DNA of 15,355 nucleotides from Spirochaetaceae bacterium (GCA_031290725.1 JAITMZ010000051.1:1-15355), one strand, 5' to 3'; positions 6,334-14,226 are shown, numbered from the stretch's first letter. Made by a program: numbers and translations. The notes: generated by a model not told the origin, from the sequence alone.

Positions 6334-8469
6334 CTATCGCTCCATCAGCACGGCCATGCTTCGGGCGGGGAGCACGTAGACCTTCTGGCCGTGAAGGTTT
6401 TCCTCGCTGCCCGGCTCCATGAAGTCCTCATGCCCGGGGATGGAAGTGTCGACAACGCGGTACCATGCCTTGCCTGATGCGGGGGGCGGCATCGTGGCGG
6501 AGACGTCCCTGGTGTCGGCGTTACACAGGATGTAGAAGCCGTTGTCGTCTTGGTCGCTCAGGATTTCACTTCTGCTGCCGTCGATGCGAAAGGCCAGAAA
6601 CTTGCCGGCCCGGCGCCAGTCCATGGGTTTGCCGTTGTAGCCGCACCACCGGATATCCGGGAGGAAGTTGCCGCTGTGGTCGGAACCGTCGAAAAAATCC
6701 GGGCGGCGGAAGGCGGCGTGGGCCTTGCGGAAGGCAATGGCGGCCCGGCAGAAACGGAACATCTCGGCGTTTTTCTCCACCAAGCGCCAGTCGAACCAGG
6801 AAAGCTCGTTGTCCTGGCAGTAGGTATTGTTGTTGCCCTGCTGGGTGTGCCGCACTTCGTCGCCGCTCAATATCAAGGGGGTGCCCTGGGAGAGCATGAG
6901 GGTCAGAAACAAGTTCTTTATCTGCCTCACCCGCAGGGCTTCGATGGCCGGATTCTCCGTGGGGCCCTCGAAACCGTAGTTAAAACTGCAGTTGTGGCCG
7001 CTCCCGTCCCGGTTATCCTCGCCGTTCACCTCGTTGTGCTTGTTGTTGTAGGACACCAGGTCGTTCAACGTGAAACCGTCGTGACAGGCCACATAGTTGA
7101 CGGAGTGGAAGGGACGACGGCCGCCGGCTTTGTACAAATCAGCGCTGCCGGCGAACCGGGTGGCGGCGGCGGTGGCCATTTCGGCCTCCCCGTGCCAGAA
7201 ACGGCGCATATCGTCCCGGTAGCGGTCATTCCACTCGGCCCAGCGTCCCGGGAACGCCCCCACCTGGTAGCCTCCGCCGGCGTCCCAGGGCTCGGCAATG
7301 AGCTTGGTGGCGGCCAGCACCGGCTCTTCGGCGATGATCTCGCTCAGGGAAGAGGATCCCATGATATTTCCTGCGGCATCACGGTTCAACACTGCGGCCA
7401 GGTCAAAACGGAAGCCGTCTACGTGCATCTCCAGCATCCAGTACCGCAGACAATCCAGAATCAGGCGCCGCACTACCGGATGACCGCAGTTAAAAGTGTT
7501 GCCACAGCCCGAATAATTGCGATAGTGATTTTTCTGCGCCTCCAGCATATAGTACACCGCATTGTCCAGTCCCCGAAAGCTGATGGTGGGCCCGTTTTCG
7601 TTCCCCTCGGCGGTGTGGTTAAACACCACGTCCAGAATCACCTCAATGTTGTTTTTGTGAAGCTCCCGCACCATCTCCTTGAACTCCCGCAGCGCCCCCC
7701 CCGGCTCGGTGCTTATCGCATAGGCTGCTTTGGGGGCAAAAAAGGCAACGGTACTGTAGCCCCAGTAGTTGGTCAAGGGCTTTCCGGTGCGAGGATTGAC
7801 CCGCTTCATCTCGAACTGGTCGAATTCGTGAACGGGAAGCAACTCCAGGGTGGTGACGCCCAGATCCTTCAGGTAAGGAATTTTTTCGATGATCCCTCGG
7901 TACGTCCCCGGATAGGCCGTACCGGCACCCGGTCCCATGGTCAGACCCCGGACGTGGGCCTCGTAGATGAGGCTGTTTTGCAAAGGATAATTCAGAGGCT
8001 TGTCGCCCTGCCAGTCGAAGGCGCCGTCCACCACCACGCACTTGGGGAAATTGCCCGCCGGAAGAGGCTGGCCGCAGTCGATCTCGGCACGGCTCGCAGG
8101 GTGCAGGGCGCGAAGATCCATCTCCCTACAGACCGACGCGCCGGTGAGAGCCCTGGCGTAAGGGTCCAGAAGGGGTGCATTTTTATTGAACCGCATCCCT
8201 CCCCCGGGGTCGAAGGGGCCGTCCACGCGGTAAAGGTACAGAACGCCCGCTTGCAGACCGGGCAGGAAAATATGCCACAGGTCACCCGTGCGGTTCACTG
8301 CGGAGTCCAGGGTGTATCGGGATGCGGGCAGGTCGTCTTTCTCCTCCGCATATATCTCTAAGGTCACCGAAAGGGCGTTGTGGGAAAATACACTGAAGTT
8401 CACACCCTCCGCTTCAATAGTCGCTCCCAGGGGCAAAGGGTGCCCGGATAGCGATGATACCATGTTCAT
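6334..8469 (-). CDS. glgX: Glycogen debranching enzyme (isoamylase/GlgX type, GH13)
   Basis: The 711-residue enzyme hydrolyses alpha-1,6 branch points of glycogen or limit dextrin. The N-terminal CBM48/isoamylase-N domain includes GATIEAEGVNFSVFSHNA (15-32). The GH13 barrel motifs are all intact: DVVFNH (280-285), DGFRFD (351-356, nucleophile Asp356), IAEPWDAGG (391-399, acid/base Glu393) and ACHDGFTLND (461-470). The Trp- and Cys-rich NNNTYCQDNELSWFDW segment is typical of GlgX/TreX. Length is normal for the family and there is no signal peptide, so it probably acts on intracellular glycogen. No other glycogen gene is in the window. ATGs at 8469 and 8463 are both possible starts, and neither has a Shine-Dalgarno sequence. 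The divergent neighbour is the TRAP permease. Confidence 0.95.
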   Translation of the reverse strand: MNMVSSLSGHPLPLGATIEAEGVNFSVFSHNALSVTLEIYAEEKDDLPASRYTLDSAVNRTGDLWHIFLPGLQAGVLYLYRVDGPFDPGGGMRFNKNAPLLDPYARALTGASVCREMDLRALHPASRAEIDCGQPLPAGNFPKCVVVDGAFDWQGDKPLNYPLQNSLIYEAHVRGLTMGPGAGTAYPGTYRGIIEKIPYLKDLGVTTLELLPVHEFDQFEMKRVNPRTGKPLTNYWGYSTVAFFAPKAAYAISTEPGGALREFKEMVRELHKNNIEVILDVVFNHTAEGNENGPTISFRGLDNAVYYMLEAQKNHYRNYSGCGNTFNCGHPVVRRLILDCLRYWMLEMHVDGFRFDLAAVLNRDAAGNIMGSSSLSEIIAEEPVLAATKLIAEPWDAGGGYQVGAFPGRWAEWNDRYRDDMRRFWHGEAEMATAAATRFAGSADLYKAGGRRPFHSVNYVACHDGFTLNDLVSYNNKHNEVNGEDNRDGSGHNCSFNYGFEGPTENPAIEALRVRQIKNLFLTLMLSQGTPLILSGDEVRHTQQGNNNTYCQDNELSWFDWRLVEKNAEMFRFCRAAIAFRKAHAAFRRPDFFDGSDHSGNFLPDIRWCGYNGKPMDWRRAGKFLAFRIDGSRSEILSDQDDNGFYILCNADTRDVSATMPPPASGKAWYRVVDTSIPGHEDFMEPGSEENLHGQKVYVLPARSMAVLMER

Positions 8470-8475
8470 GCGAAA

Positions 8476-8504
8476 ATTTTATCATAAATCGTCTTTTTTT
8501 TCAA
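8476..8504 (-). promoter_or_regulatory. Putative promoter of glgX
   Basis: On the minus strand, TTGAAA (8504-8499), 17 bases, then TAAAAT (8481-8476). The predicted transcription start falls on the ATG at 8469, so the mRNA would be leaderless. This agrees with the absence of a Shine-Dalgarno sequence. The intergenic stretch is very AT-rich, so chance matches are easy. Confidence 0.35.
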
Positions 8505-8513
8505 GAAAAATCA

Positions 8514-8542
8514 TTGCTTTTTTCTAACAAAAGGTGTATAAT
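8514..8542 (+). promoter_or_regulatory. Sigma-70 promoter of the TRAP permease gene
   Basis: TTGCTT (8514-8519), a 17-base spacer and a perfect TATAAT (8537-8542). Transcription would start near 8549, giving a leader of about 40 bases. That leader contains a strong Shine-Dalgarno AAAGGAG (8575-8581), eight bases before the ATG at 8590. The promoter probably also serves the downstream larA homologue. Confidence 0.75.
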
Positions 8543-8589
8543 AACCAAATTATGAAATAAATTTTCTATTTTACAAAGGAGTACTAGGT

Positions 8590-10542
8590 ATGGCTGAAAA
8601 AACAATAGTGGTTGAACTCGCTGCGGAAGATGTTCTCACGGCAAAACAGGCCGAGGACTTAATCGCCCAGTTTGACAAGGAATCCAATGTCCGCAGGTTC
8701 ACCGGAATCCCGGAGATCATTACCAAGGGGCTGTTGCTGCTTTTCTGCGGCTACGTCTTTTGGGTCACCCTGATCGCCTCCCTTCCCGAACAGGTGAGAC
8801 GAAGCGCGTTTCTGGCTCTGCTGATTTTTATCGGCTACATTCTGTACCCCATCCGGCGCAGTTTGACAAAAAAGGTCAACCACGTATCATGGTACGATTT
8901 TGTGCTGGGTACCGTGGGAGCGGCGTGTTTTCTCTATTTTGCCTTCAATTTTGACGTAATCGTGAACCGCGCCATCGCTCTGCTGCCCCAGGACATATTC
9001 ATCGGGGTGACGGGTATTTTGATCCTGGCGGAACTGTGCCGCCGGGTGGTGGGCATCCCGATTCTGGTGGTGTCCACGGGGTTCATCACCTATGCCTTCG
9101 CCACGGGATATTCCCTGAAGCGCATTGTCCACCAGCTTTTCTACACCACCGACGGTATTATCGGCACACCCATCGGCGTGTGTTCTACCTTTATCGTGTT
9201 GTTCATTTTTCTGGCGGCCTTTTTGGAGAAATCCGGCATCGCTTCCTTCTTCATCGACCTGGCCAACTCGGTGGCGGGCTGGGCTTCGGGCGGACCGGCG
9301 AAGGTGGCGGTGATCGCCCGCGCGCTTATGGGTATGTATTCCGGCAGCTCCGTGGCCAATACCGTAGGGTCCGGCAGCGTAACCATACCGGTGATGAAAA
9401 AAACCGGCTACAAACCGGAATTCGCCGGGGCGGTTGAAGCGTCGGCGTCCACCGGAGGGCAAATCATGCCGCCGATTATGGGGGCCGCGGCTTTCCTCAT
9501 GTCGGAACTCACAGGAATTCCCTATGCGAAGATTGCGGTGTCAGCGATTTTACCGGCGATACTCTATTTCACCGGTATCTTTCTGATGATCCATTTCGAG
9601 GCGCAAAAATTGGGGCTTCGGGGCCTGTCCAAAGAGACCATCCCCCGATTTTGGCCCCTCTTTTTGTCCAAGGGCTACCTGTTCATGCCGGTGGTGGTGC
9701 TGGTGGGTCTCATGACCATCGGGTTCACTCCGGCCTATGCGGCCTGTTTCGCCATCCTCACGGTAATTGTGGTGAGTACCTTTCGGAAAGAGACCCGGTT
9801 CACCCCGGTCGGTTTTATCGACGCCCTCACTGCGGGCGCTCGGAATACCATCGGCGTGTCCATGGCCTGCGCCTTGGCAGGGGTGGTGGTGGGCATCGTG
9901 TCCCTCACCGGCCTTGGGCAAATACTGATCTCCGTACTGGTGGGTATCGCCCGGGACAACCTGCTGCTCGCCCTTTTTCTGACCATGATCGCCTGTATCA
10001 TCCTGGGCATGGGTATTCCCACCACGGCCAACTACGTGATCATGGCCACGATTACCGCGCCCATCGTCATGCGGATGGAAACCTCCCCAGGCGTACTGGT
10101 TCCCACTTTGGCGGCCCATATGTTCGTGTTCTATTTCGGCATTGTGGCGGACATTACCCCGCCGGTGGCTTTGGCGGCCTATGCGGGGTCGGCCATCGCT
10201 AAATCCAATCCCATGAAGACCGGGGTCACCGCCACACGGCTGGCCATCACGGCCTTTATCATACCCTATATTTTTGTGTTCAGCCCCTCCATGCTGTTCA
10301 TCAATACCACGGCCGTCGAGGTGATACAGATTATCGTCACCTCGTTCATCGGAATGATCGGCATTTCCACCGGACTTGAAGGATATATGCTCAAACACAT
10401 GCCGATTTGGGAACGGCTCATGGGTGTCGTGGGGGGCTTGATGCTGATCAAACCCGGTGTGCTGACCGACATCGCAGGGTTTGGGCTTATCGGTGTGCTC
10501 ATTCTGTTGCAAATTTTGGGCAGAAAGCGGGCAAAAGCATGA
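8590..10542 (+). CDS. TRAP transporter permease, 4TM/12TM fusion (DctQM-like)
   Basis: This 650-residue inner-membrane protein is hydrophobic over most of its length. A soluble N-terminal stretch (1-40) is followed by about four membrane segments (roughly 42-150, the small-subunit-like DctQ part) and then the large DctM-like part. Diagnostic DctM residues are MGMYSGSSVANTVGSGSVTI (247-266), EASASTGGQIMPPIMGAAAF (283-302) and, near 475, MGIPTTANYVIM. TRAP permeases import organic acids using an ion gradient. The fused 4TM/12TM subtype usually works with a TAXI-family periplasmic binding protein (family knowledge), but none is encoded in the window. It has a strong Shine-Dalgarno and its own promoter. 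The same-strand neighbour 118 bases downstream is a LarA-family racemase, which suggests a 2-hydroxy acid substrate; that is inference. Confidence 0.95.
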   Translation: MAEKTIVVELAAEDVLTAKQAEDLIAQFDKESNVRRFTGIPEIITKGLLLLFCGYVFWVTLIASLPEQVRRSAFLALLIFIGYILYPIRRSLTKKVNHVSWYDFVLGTVGAACFLYFAFNFDVIVNRAIALLPQDIFIGVTGILILAELCRRVVGIPILVVSTGFITYAFATGYSLKRIVHQLFYTTDGIIGTPIGVCSTFIVLFIFLAAFLEKSGIASFFIDLANSVAGWASGGPAKVAVIARALMGMYSGSSVANTVGSGSVTIPVMKKTGYKPEFAGAVEASASTGGQIMPPIMGAAAFLMSELTGIPYAKIAVSAILPAILYFTGIFLMIHFEAQKLGLRGLSKETIPRFWPLFLSKGYLFMPVVVLVGLMTIGFTPAYAACFAILTVIVVSTFRKETRFTPVGFIDALTAGARNTIGVSMACALAGVVVGIVSLTGLGQILISVLVGIARDNLLLALFLTMIACIILGMGIPTTANYVIMATITAPIVMRMETSPGVLVPTLAAHMFVFYFGIVADITPPVALAAYAGSAIAKSNPMKTGVTATRLAITAFIIPYIFVFSPSMLFINTTAVEVIQIIVTSFIGMIGISTGLEGYMLKHMPIWERLMGVVGGLMLIKPGVLTDIAGFGLIGVLILLQILGRKRAKA

Positions 10543-10548
10543 AGGTAC

Positions 10549-10640
10549 CTCCAAAAATTTTAATTTTTTGAAGTGTCCCGATTAAAAATGTAATTGCGTA
10601 TGCAAAGCATATCGAAAAATCTAATCGAATTTTTCTTGAT
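10549..10640. repeat. Dispersed intergenic hairpin element, copy B (TRAP-larA gap)
   Basis: The element starts with AAAAATT (10553-10559) pairing with AATTTTT (10562-10568). This is the counterpart of the copy A and C stem AAAAACT/AGTTTTT, with the C-G pair replaced by T-A. GAAGTGTCCCGATTAAA follows, close to copy C. Bases 10611-10633 match copy A 3891-3913 in 22 of 23 positions. The middle hairpin is less symmetrical than in copy A (TATGC 10599-10603 with GCATA 10607-10611). The copy occupies most of the gap between two genes that would share a transcript, so it should be transcribed. Confidence 0.72.
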
Positions 10641-10660
10641 ATGCCCATGAGGAGTTGACT

Positions 10661-12049
10661 ATGCGGGTAAAAAATCCCTTTGGTGCGGCGTTTTCCGATT
10701 TAATCTTTCCGGAGAATACCCAAATCGTGCGTATGAAGGAACCGGAGCGGGTGTCCAATCCTGCCCAGGCAATTCGGAATGCCTTGGCGGAACCGATAGA
10801 CTCGGAATCGCTGGCGCTAATCGCACGGACAAAGCGCAGGGGGCGTAAACAGAAGGACGGAAAAAGCGCCCAGGCGGTGATCGTGGTGTCCGACAACACC
10901 CGGCCGGTGCCGTACAAGGGCGACGAGGGACTCCTTTTGCCGATCATCGACGTATTGCGCGGGGAGGGATACGGCATCGCGGACATCCTGGTCCTGATCG
11001 CCACGGGAACCCATCACGACATGTCCTTGGCGGAGATCGAGGCCATGATCGATCCGGCGGTGCTCAAAACCGGGGTGCGGGTAGAAAATCACCAGTGTAC
11101 CAACAAATCACTTCTCACTTTTATCGGCAGCACGAAGCGGGGCACGGAAATCCTCTTGGACAGCCGCTATGTGGAAGCGGACTTGAAGATCGCCACCGGG
11201 CTGGTGGAGACCCACTTCATGGCGGGCGCTTCCGGCGGGCGCAAGGCGGTCTGTCCGGGGCTCATCGGCGAGCAAAGCACCTACATCTTCCACAGTGTGC
11301 GGCTCTTGGACGACCCCAACGCCCGGGACCTGAACCTGCAAGCCAACCCGGTGCACGAGGAGGCGGTGGAAGTGGCGGGTATCGCGGGTATCGATTTTCT
11401 GGTGAACGTCACCCTGGACAATGCCTTTCACATTACGGGGATTTTTTGCGGCCACTACCTTACGGCCCACGACGCGGCGGTGGCGCATATCAAAAAAGTA
11501 GTGGAGGTGTCCGCCAAAGAGGCGGACATCGTGGTGACCCATGCGGGCTTTGTGGGAAAAAATCACTACCAGTGCGCTAAATGTGCCCTGGCCTGCCTGG
11601 GGATTTTGAAAAAAGGCGGCTATCTGGTGATACTGGCAGATACCATTGATGCGGGGAACATCATCGGGGGCATTAACTACCGCGCCACCGTGGCACTGCT
11701 CACCCTGATCGGTCCAGACAATTTCATGAAGCTGATCAAAAGCCCGGACTGGATCTTCCTGCCGGAGCAATGGCAGGTACAGATGTGGTGCAAGGTCTTT
11801 GAGCATATCCCCATGGACCACATGATCCTCTACGCGCCCCAGCTTGACGCCTCCAGTTGGCAGGGACTGCCCGGCGTGAATGGTGCGCGCTTTTTGTCGG
11901 CGGAGAAAAACACCCGGAGCAATCCGGCCTGCTACGACGGGGTGGTACAGGGGGCGCTGGAATATATCCACCGCCAGACGGGGAAAAAACCGGGGGAAAT
12001 GCCGGTGTCCTGGATTTGCGATGGACCCTATGTGATACCAAAGACATGA
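10661..12049 (+). CDS. LarA-family nickel-pincer-dependent 2-hydroxyacid racemase/epimerase homologue (DUF2088)
   Basis: The 462-residue predicted cytoplasmic protein resembles Lactobacillus plantarum lactate racemase LarA, which uses the nickel-pincer (NPN) cofactor. Key residues, recalled from the LarA literature, line up with constant spacing. The Arg of DNTRP is Arg81; THHD gives His118 (LarA His108); VETHFMAGASGGRK gives His185 (His174) and Lys195, the cofactor-linking Lys184; and YIFHS gives His211 (His200). YQCAK provides Tyr303, Gln304 and Lys307 (Tyr294, Gln295, Lys298). An active enzyme is therefore likely. LarA homologues act on varied 2-hydroxy acids, so lactate is not assured. 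The cofactor-making larB, larC and larE are not in the window. GAGGAG lies six bases before the ATG at 10661; a TTG two codons upstream is a less likely start. It probably forms a unit with the TRAP permease. Confidence 0.88.
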   Translation: MRVKNPFGAAFSDLIFPENTQIVRMKEPERVSNPAQAIRNALAEPIDSESLALIARTKRRGRKQKDGKSAQAVIVVSDNTRPVPYKGDEGLLLPIIDVLRGEGYGIADILVLIATGTHHDMSLAEIEAMIDPAVLKTGVRVENHQCTNKSLLTFIGSTKRGTEILLDSRYVEADLKIATGLVETHFMAGASGGRKAVCPGLIGEQSTYIFHSVRLLDDPNARDLNLQANPVHEEAVEVAGIAGIDFLVNVTLDNAFHITGIFCGHYLTAHDAAVAHIKKVVEVSAKEADIVVTHAGFVGKNHYQCAKCALACLGILKKGGYLVILADTIDAGNIIGGINYRATVALLTLIGPDNFMKLIKSPDWIFLPEQWQVQMWCKVFEHIPMDHMILYAPQLDASSWQGLPGVNGARFLSAEKNTRSNPACYDGVVQGALEYIHRQTGKKPGEMPVSWICDGPYVIPKT

Positions 12050-12061
12050 ATCGGGACGCAT

Positions 12062-12102
12062 AAAAAAAGTTGAAAAACCTCACACCGGCTTTTCAACTTT
12101 TT
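12062..12102 (+). terminator. Strong intrinsic terminator after the larA homologue
   Basis: AAAAAGTTGAAAA (12064-12076) pairs perfectly over 13 bases with TTTTCAACTTTTT (12090-12102) around a 13-base loop. It begins 13 bases after the stop codon. The A run on the left and T run on the right allow termination in both directions. Confidence 0.85.
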
Positions 12103-12128
12103 AAAAAGGTTTATTTGGTTTGGAAAAT

Positions 12129-12230
12129 CCGAAGCCATCTGGATGTTGGAATTATGTCTTCGGTGTACCGCACCCACTTATTTTATCGGGACTTGGCAAA
12201 AAAACTTTAGTGTCCCGGCTGTTTTTTTTT
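12129..12230 (+). other. Structured intergenic stretch ending in a second terminator-like hairpin
   Basis: CCGAAG (12129-12134) can pair with CTTCGG (12158-12163), with CATC/GATG inside. Further on, CGGGAC (12187-12192) pairs with GTCCCG (12212-12217), and GGCTG plus nine Ts (12222-12230) follow. The second hairpin is a reasonable plus-strand intrinsic terminator, although the larA transcript already has a better one 100 bases upstream. This leaves room for a short plus-strand RNA, but no convincing promoter was found. It may also be a remnant. The 220-base gap between larA and the next gene contains no coding region. Confidence 0.35.
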
Positions 12231-12265
12231 CACTGCCCGGTCATTTTGTGTTTTATTCGCGGCAA

Positions 12266-12311
12266 GGGTTTAATACCCTGCTCCTTGGGGCGTAATAGGG
12301 GTATTAAACCC
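12266..12311 (-). repeat. Perfect 13-bp inverted repeat spanning a stop codon
   Basis: GGGTTTAATACCC (12266-12278) is an exact inverted repeat of GGGTATTAAACCC (12299-12311), with a 20-base loop. On the minus strand it covers the last 14 codons or so of the exported TPR-like gene and its TAA. No T tract follows on the minus strand, so it is not a standard intrinsic terminator. It could stabilise the 3' end of the mRNA. Confidence 0.6.
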
Positions 12312-13472
12312 GAAGTCAGCTTCCTCGGGAGAAACAACATACCCCACTGCTTGCGGCGGGGTTGTTGATTCCCGCAGCAGGTATGCTTCTTCCCGAATGT
12401 GTTCCGGAGCATAAACCCACAGCAAGTCCAGGATTTCCCTGGACAACCTGTGCTGGCCGTTTTTTTTAACCGCATCAGCAAAGAGCAGCAGCGCCTCCCA
12501 GCCCTTATGCGAATCCGCCCACCCGGCGATTTCCTGGCTGTACAGGACATGGGAAAAGAAGTCACTCAGGGTGGTAAACGTATATGCCCGGTCCCGCTCC
12601 ACCAGGGCGTTGTACATGCGGGTGCACACGGTGAGCATGGCCAGGGTGGCGGTGGCCAGGTAGTCGCCGTTGTTTTGCGCCCGCCGGTAGAATGACGCCA
12701 GGGACAGGTAGGCGTTGAGCGCCCGGAAGGTATCGGTACGATACATAAAGAACAGCTTGTCCGCCGAATAGCCCCGCTCGATGTTCTGGATAACCCCGCG
12801 GATAAACCGGCCGTCCTTGTGTTGGAAGCCCCCGGCGTAGGGATCGTCCGCCAGGATCAGGAGCAGGGATTGTTCAAACAATTCGTCGTCGTTTTGCAGT
12901 TCGCCGATCCGGGCCAGTTGGTACAGTATGTTGTATTTGCTTTCGGGAATATCCAAGGCAAAGGCATTTTCCCATGCCTGCAGATAATAGGATTTTGCCA
13001 AATCAAGTTCGCCTTCGATCAGGTAAATGTCCCCCACAAGATAGTCCGCCTCGGGAAGGGCGGCGTTTTTTTTAATGTGCGTGGTCAGTTCGGTGATGCG
13101 GCCGCGGAAATACTCCTCACCGTAACGATCCAGGAAGCCGGTGATTATCTCCACCGCAGCGGTGGAGTCCCGATCCCGGAGCACGCTGAGCACCCCGTCG
13201 ATCCGATCCCCTGCCCGCTGTACCTGCTGGGGCCGGAGTTCCGCCGTAAGGGTGGACAGGTACCGGCCGTATTCCCGGGCCTTATTCGCCCGGGCTTCGT
13301 TGGCCAGGCGCAGGGCGGTGCCGAAATCCTTTTGCGCAAAGGCGATCTTTGCCTGTTCCAAAAGCCGCCAAGGCTGCTCGTCGGAACGGAATATCCCGGA
13401 GGGAAACTCGACGCAAAATCCGCCGGCCAAAACCAGGATAAAAAGGGCGATAAAAACAAAAATCTTTTTCAT
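12270..13472 (-). CDS. Exported TPR-like protein of unknown function
   Basis: The 400-residue protein starts with a classic export signal: MKK, then a hydrophobic stretch IFVFIALFILVLAGGFC (4-20). A Cys at 20 follows LAGGF, but Phe at position -1 is not a normal lipobox residue, so lipidation is doubtful. It is either cleaved or left as an N-terminal anchor. The rest is helical. Two stretches fit TPR units: LLEQAKIAFAQKDFGTALRL (about 37-56) and EADYLVGDIYLIEGELDLAK (about 141-160). TPR proteins usually mediate protein contacts at the envelope. I do not recognise the family. The Shine-Dalgarno is weak (GAAG near the ATG). It is divergent from the MgtC-family gene, with only 73 bases between the starts. 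The 3' end carries a perfect inverted repeat across the stop. Confidence 0.75.
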   Translation of the reverse strand: MKKIFVFIALFILVLAGGFCVEFPSGIFRSDEQPWRLLEQAKIAFAQKDFGTALRLANEARANKAREYGRYLSTLTAELRPQQVQRAGDRIDGVLSVLRDRDSTAAVEIITGFLDRYGEEYFRGRITELTTHIKKNAALPEADYLVGDIYLIEGELDLAKSYYLQAWENAFALDIPESKYNILYQLARIGELQNDDELFEQSLLLILADDPYAGGFQHKDGRFIRGVIQNIERGYSADKLFFMYRTDTFRALNAYLSLASFYRRAQNNGDYLATATLAMLTVCTRMYNALVERDRAYTFTTLSDFFSHVLYSQEIAGWADSHKGWEALLLFADAVKKNGQHRLSREILDLLWVYAPEHIREEAYLLRESTTPPQAVGYVVSPEEADFGFNTPITPQGAGY

Positions 13473-13488
13473 TATCTTCTATATCGGC

Positions 13489-13519
13489 TTGTTTGTTTAT
13501 ATTTTTTATAGTATACTAT
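13489..13519 (+). promoter_or_regulatory. Putative mgtC promoter overlapping a 12-bp palindrome
   Basis: TTGTTT (13489-13494), 17 bases, then TATACT (13512-13517). The -10 lies inside the perfect palindrome ATAGTATACTAT (13508-13519), which could be an operator as well as a -10 readable in both directions. Transcription would start about 13524, 20 bases before the ATG and directly at an in-frame GTG at 13525. Confidence 0.5.
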
Positions 13520-13545
13520 TTATTGTGATAAATTATTTTCAAAGC

Positions 13546-14226
13546 ATGGGGATTGATTTTGTCAGCATCAACTGGGCGTCAATCAGCCTTCGTACCGTTA
13601 TATCCCTGATTTTCGGCGGTTTACTGGGGATGGAGCGGGGTACAAAAAATCGCCCGGCCGGTGTCCGCACCTATATGCTGGTCTGCTTTGGGGCGACCCT
13701 GGTAATGATGACCAACCAGTACGTGGTGCAGGCATTTCACACCGGCTCGGACCCGGTGCGCATGGGCGCTCAGGTTATCAGCGGCATCGGTTTTCTGTGC
13801 GCCGGTTCCATCATGATTACCGGGCGGAACCAGGTTCGGGGGCTCACCACCGCCGCAGGGCTGTGGGGGGTGGCCTGTACCGGCTTGGCCATCGGCATTG
13901 GATTTTATTCCGGAGCGCTCATCGGGGGCACCCTGATCTACGTGATACTGGCGGTGATGTCCCGGTGGGACACGATGATCCACAATCGCGCCAAGGAAGT
14001 GGCGGTGTACATCGAATTCAGCAAAAAACACACCTTCAGTGAATTCCTGTTTACCGCCCGGGAAAGTGAGCTGCATATTGCGGATATCCAGATCATCAAA
14101 AATAAGGCCCTGGGGAGCGACATCCTGTGCGCTATGCTCACGGTGAAGAGCCGCATCCACACCCACGACGAAATTATTTCCCTCCTCAAAAGCTTTGAGG
14201 GCTTGCAATTTTTGGAAGAAATGTAG
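13546..14226 (+). CDS. MgtC/SapB-family inner-membrane protein
   Basis: The 226-residue protein has an N-terminal membrane domain (about 1-140, roughly five segments) with the MgtC signature GGLLGMERGTKNRPAGVRTY (about 25-44), then IGFLCAGSIMITGRNQVRGL and TTAAGLWGVACTGLAIGIGF. The C-terminal 80 residues form a soluble ACT-like domain, as in longer MgtC-family members. MgtC proteins are linked to growth at low magnesium and to inhibition of ATP synthase in pathogens, but many homologues have unknown roles. No magnesium-transport ATPase is adjacent. The ATG at 13546 has no clear Shine-Dalgarno. An in-frame GTG at 13525, seven codons upstream and next to the predicted transcription start, is an alternative. 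The frame is open much further upstream, but that part is antisense to the TPR-like gene. Confidence 0.88.
   Translation: MGIDFVSINWASISLRTVISLIFGGLLGMERGTKNRPAGVRTYMLVCFGATLVMMTNQYVVQAFHTGSDPVRMGAQVISGIGFLCAGSIMITGRNQVRGLTTAAGLWGVACTGLAIGIGFYSGALIGGTLIYVILAVMSRWDTMIHNRAKEVAVYIEFSKKHTFSEFLFTARESELHIADIQIIKNKALGSDILCAMLTVKSRIHTHDEIISLLKSFEGLQFLEEM

Noticed and set aside
6550..8361. 603-codon open frame on the plus strand opposite glgX
   Set aside because: It lies fully antisense to a gene with all GH13 motifs. Its product is low-complexity Val/Gly/His-rich with no recognisable domain, which is typical of a GC-rich shadow frame.
9550..10554. 334-codon minus-strand frame opposite the TRAP permease
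   Set aside because: Its product is His/Gly/Asp-rich, the complement of a hydrophobic membrane protein. It is an expected artefact.
11108..12061. 317-codon minus-strand frame opposite the larA homologue
   Set aside because: It is antisense to conserved catalytic residues, its start falls in the larA 3' end, and no domain is recognised.
13413..13472. Lipoprotein signal in the TPR-like protein
   Set aside because: Cys20 is preceded by Phe, which signal peptidase II motifs, including relaxed spirochaetal ones, rarely accept.
13141..13545. Upstream extension of the mgtC frame
   Set aside because: It is antisense to the TPR-like gene and crosses the AT-rich promoter region. MgtC similarity starts near 13546.
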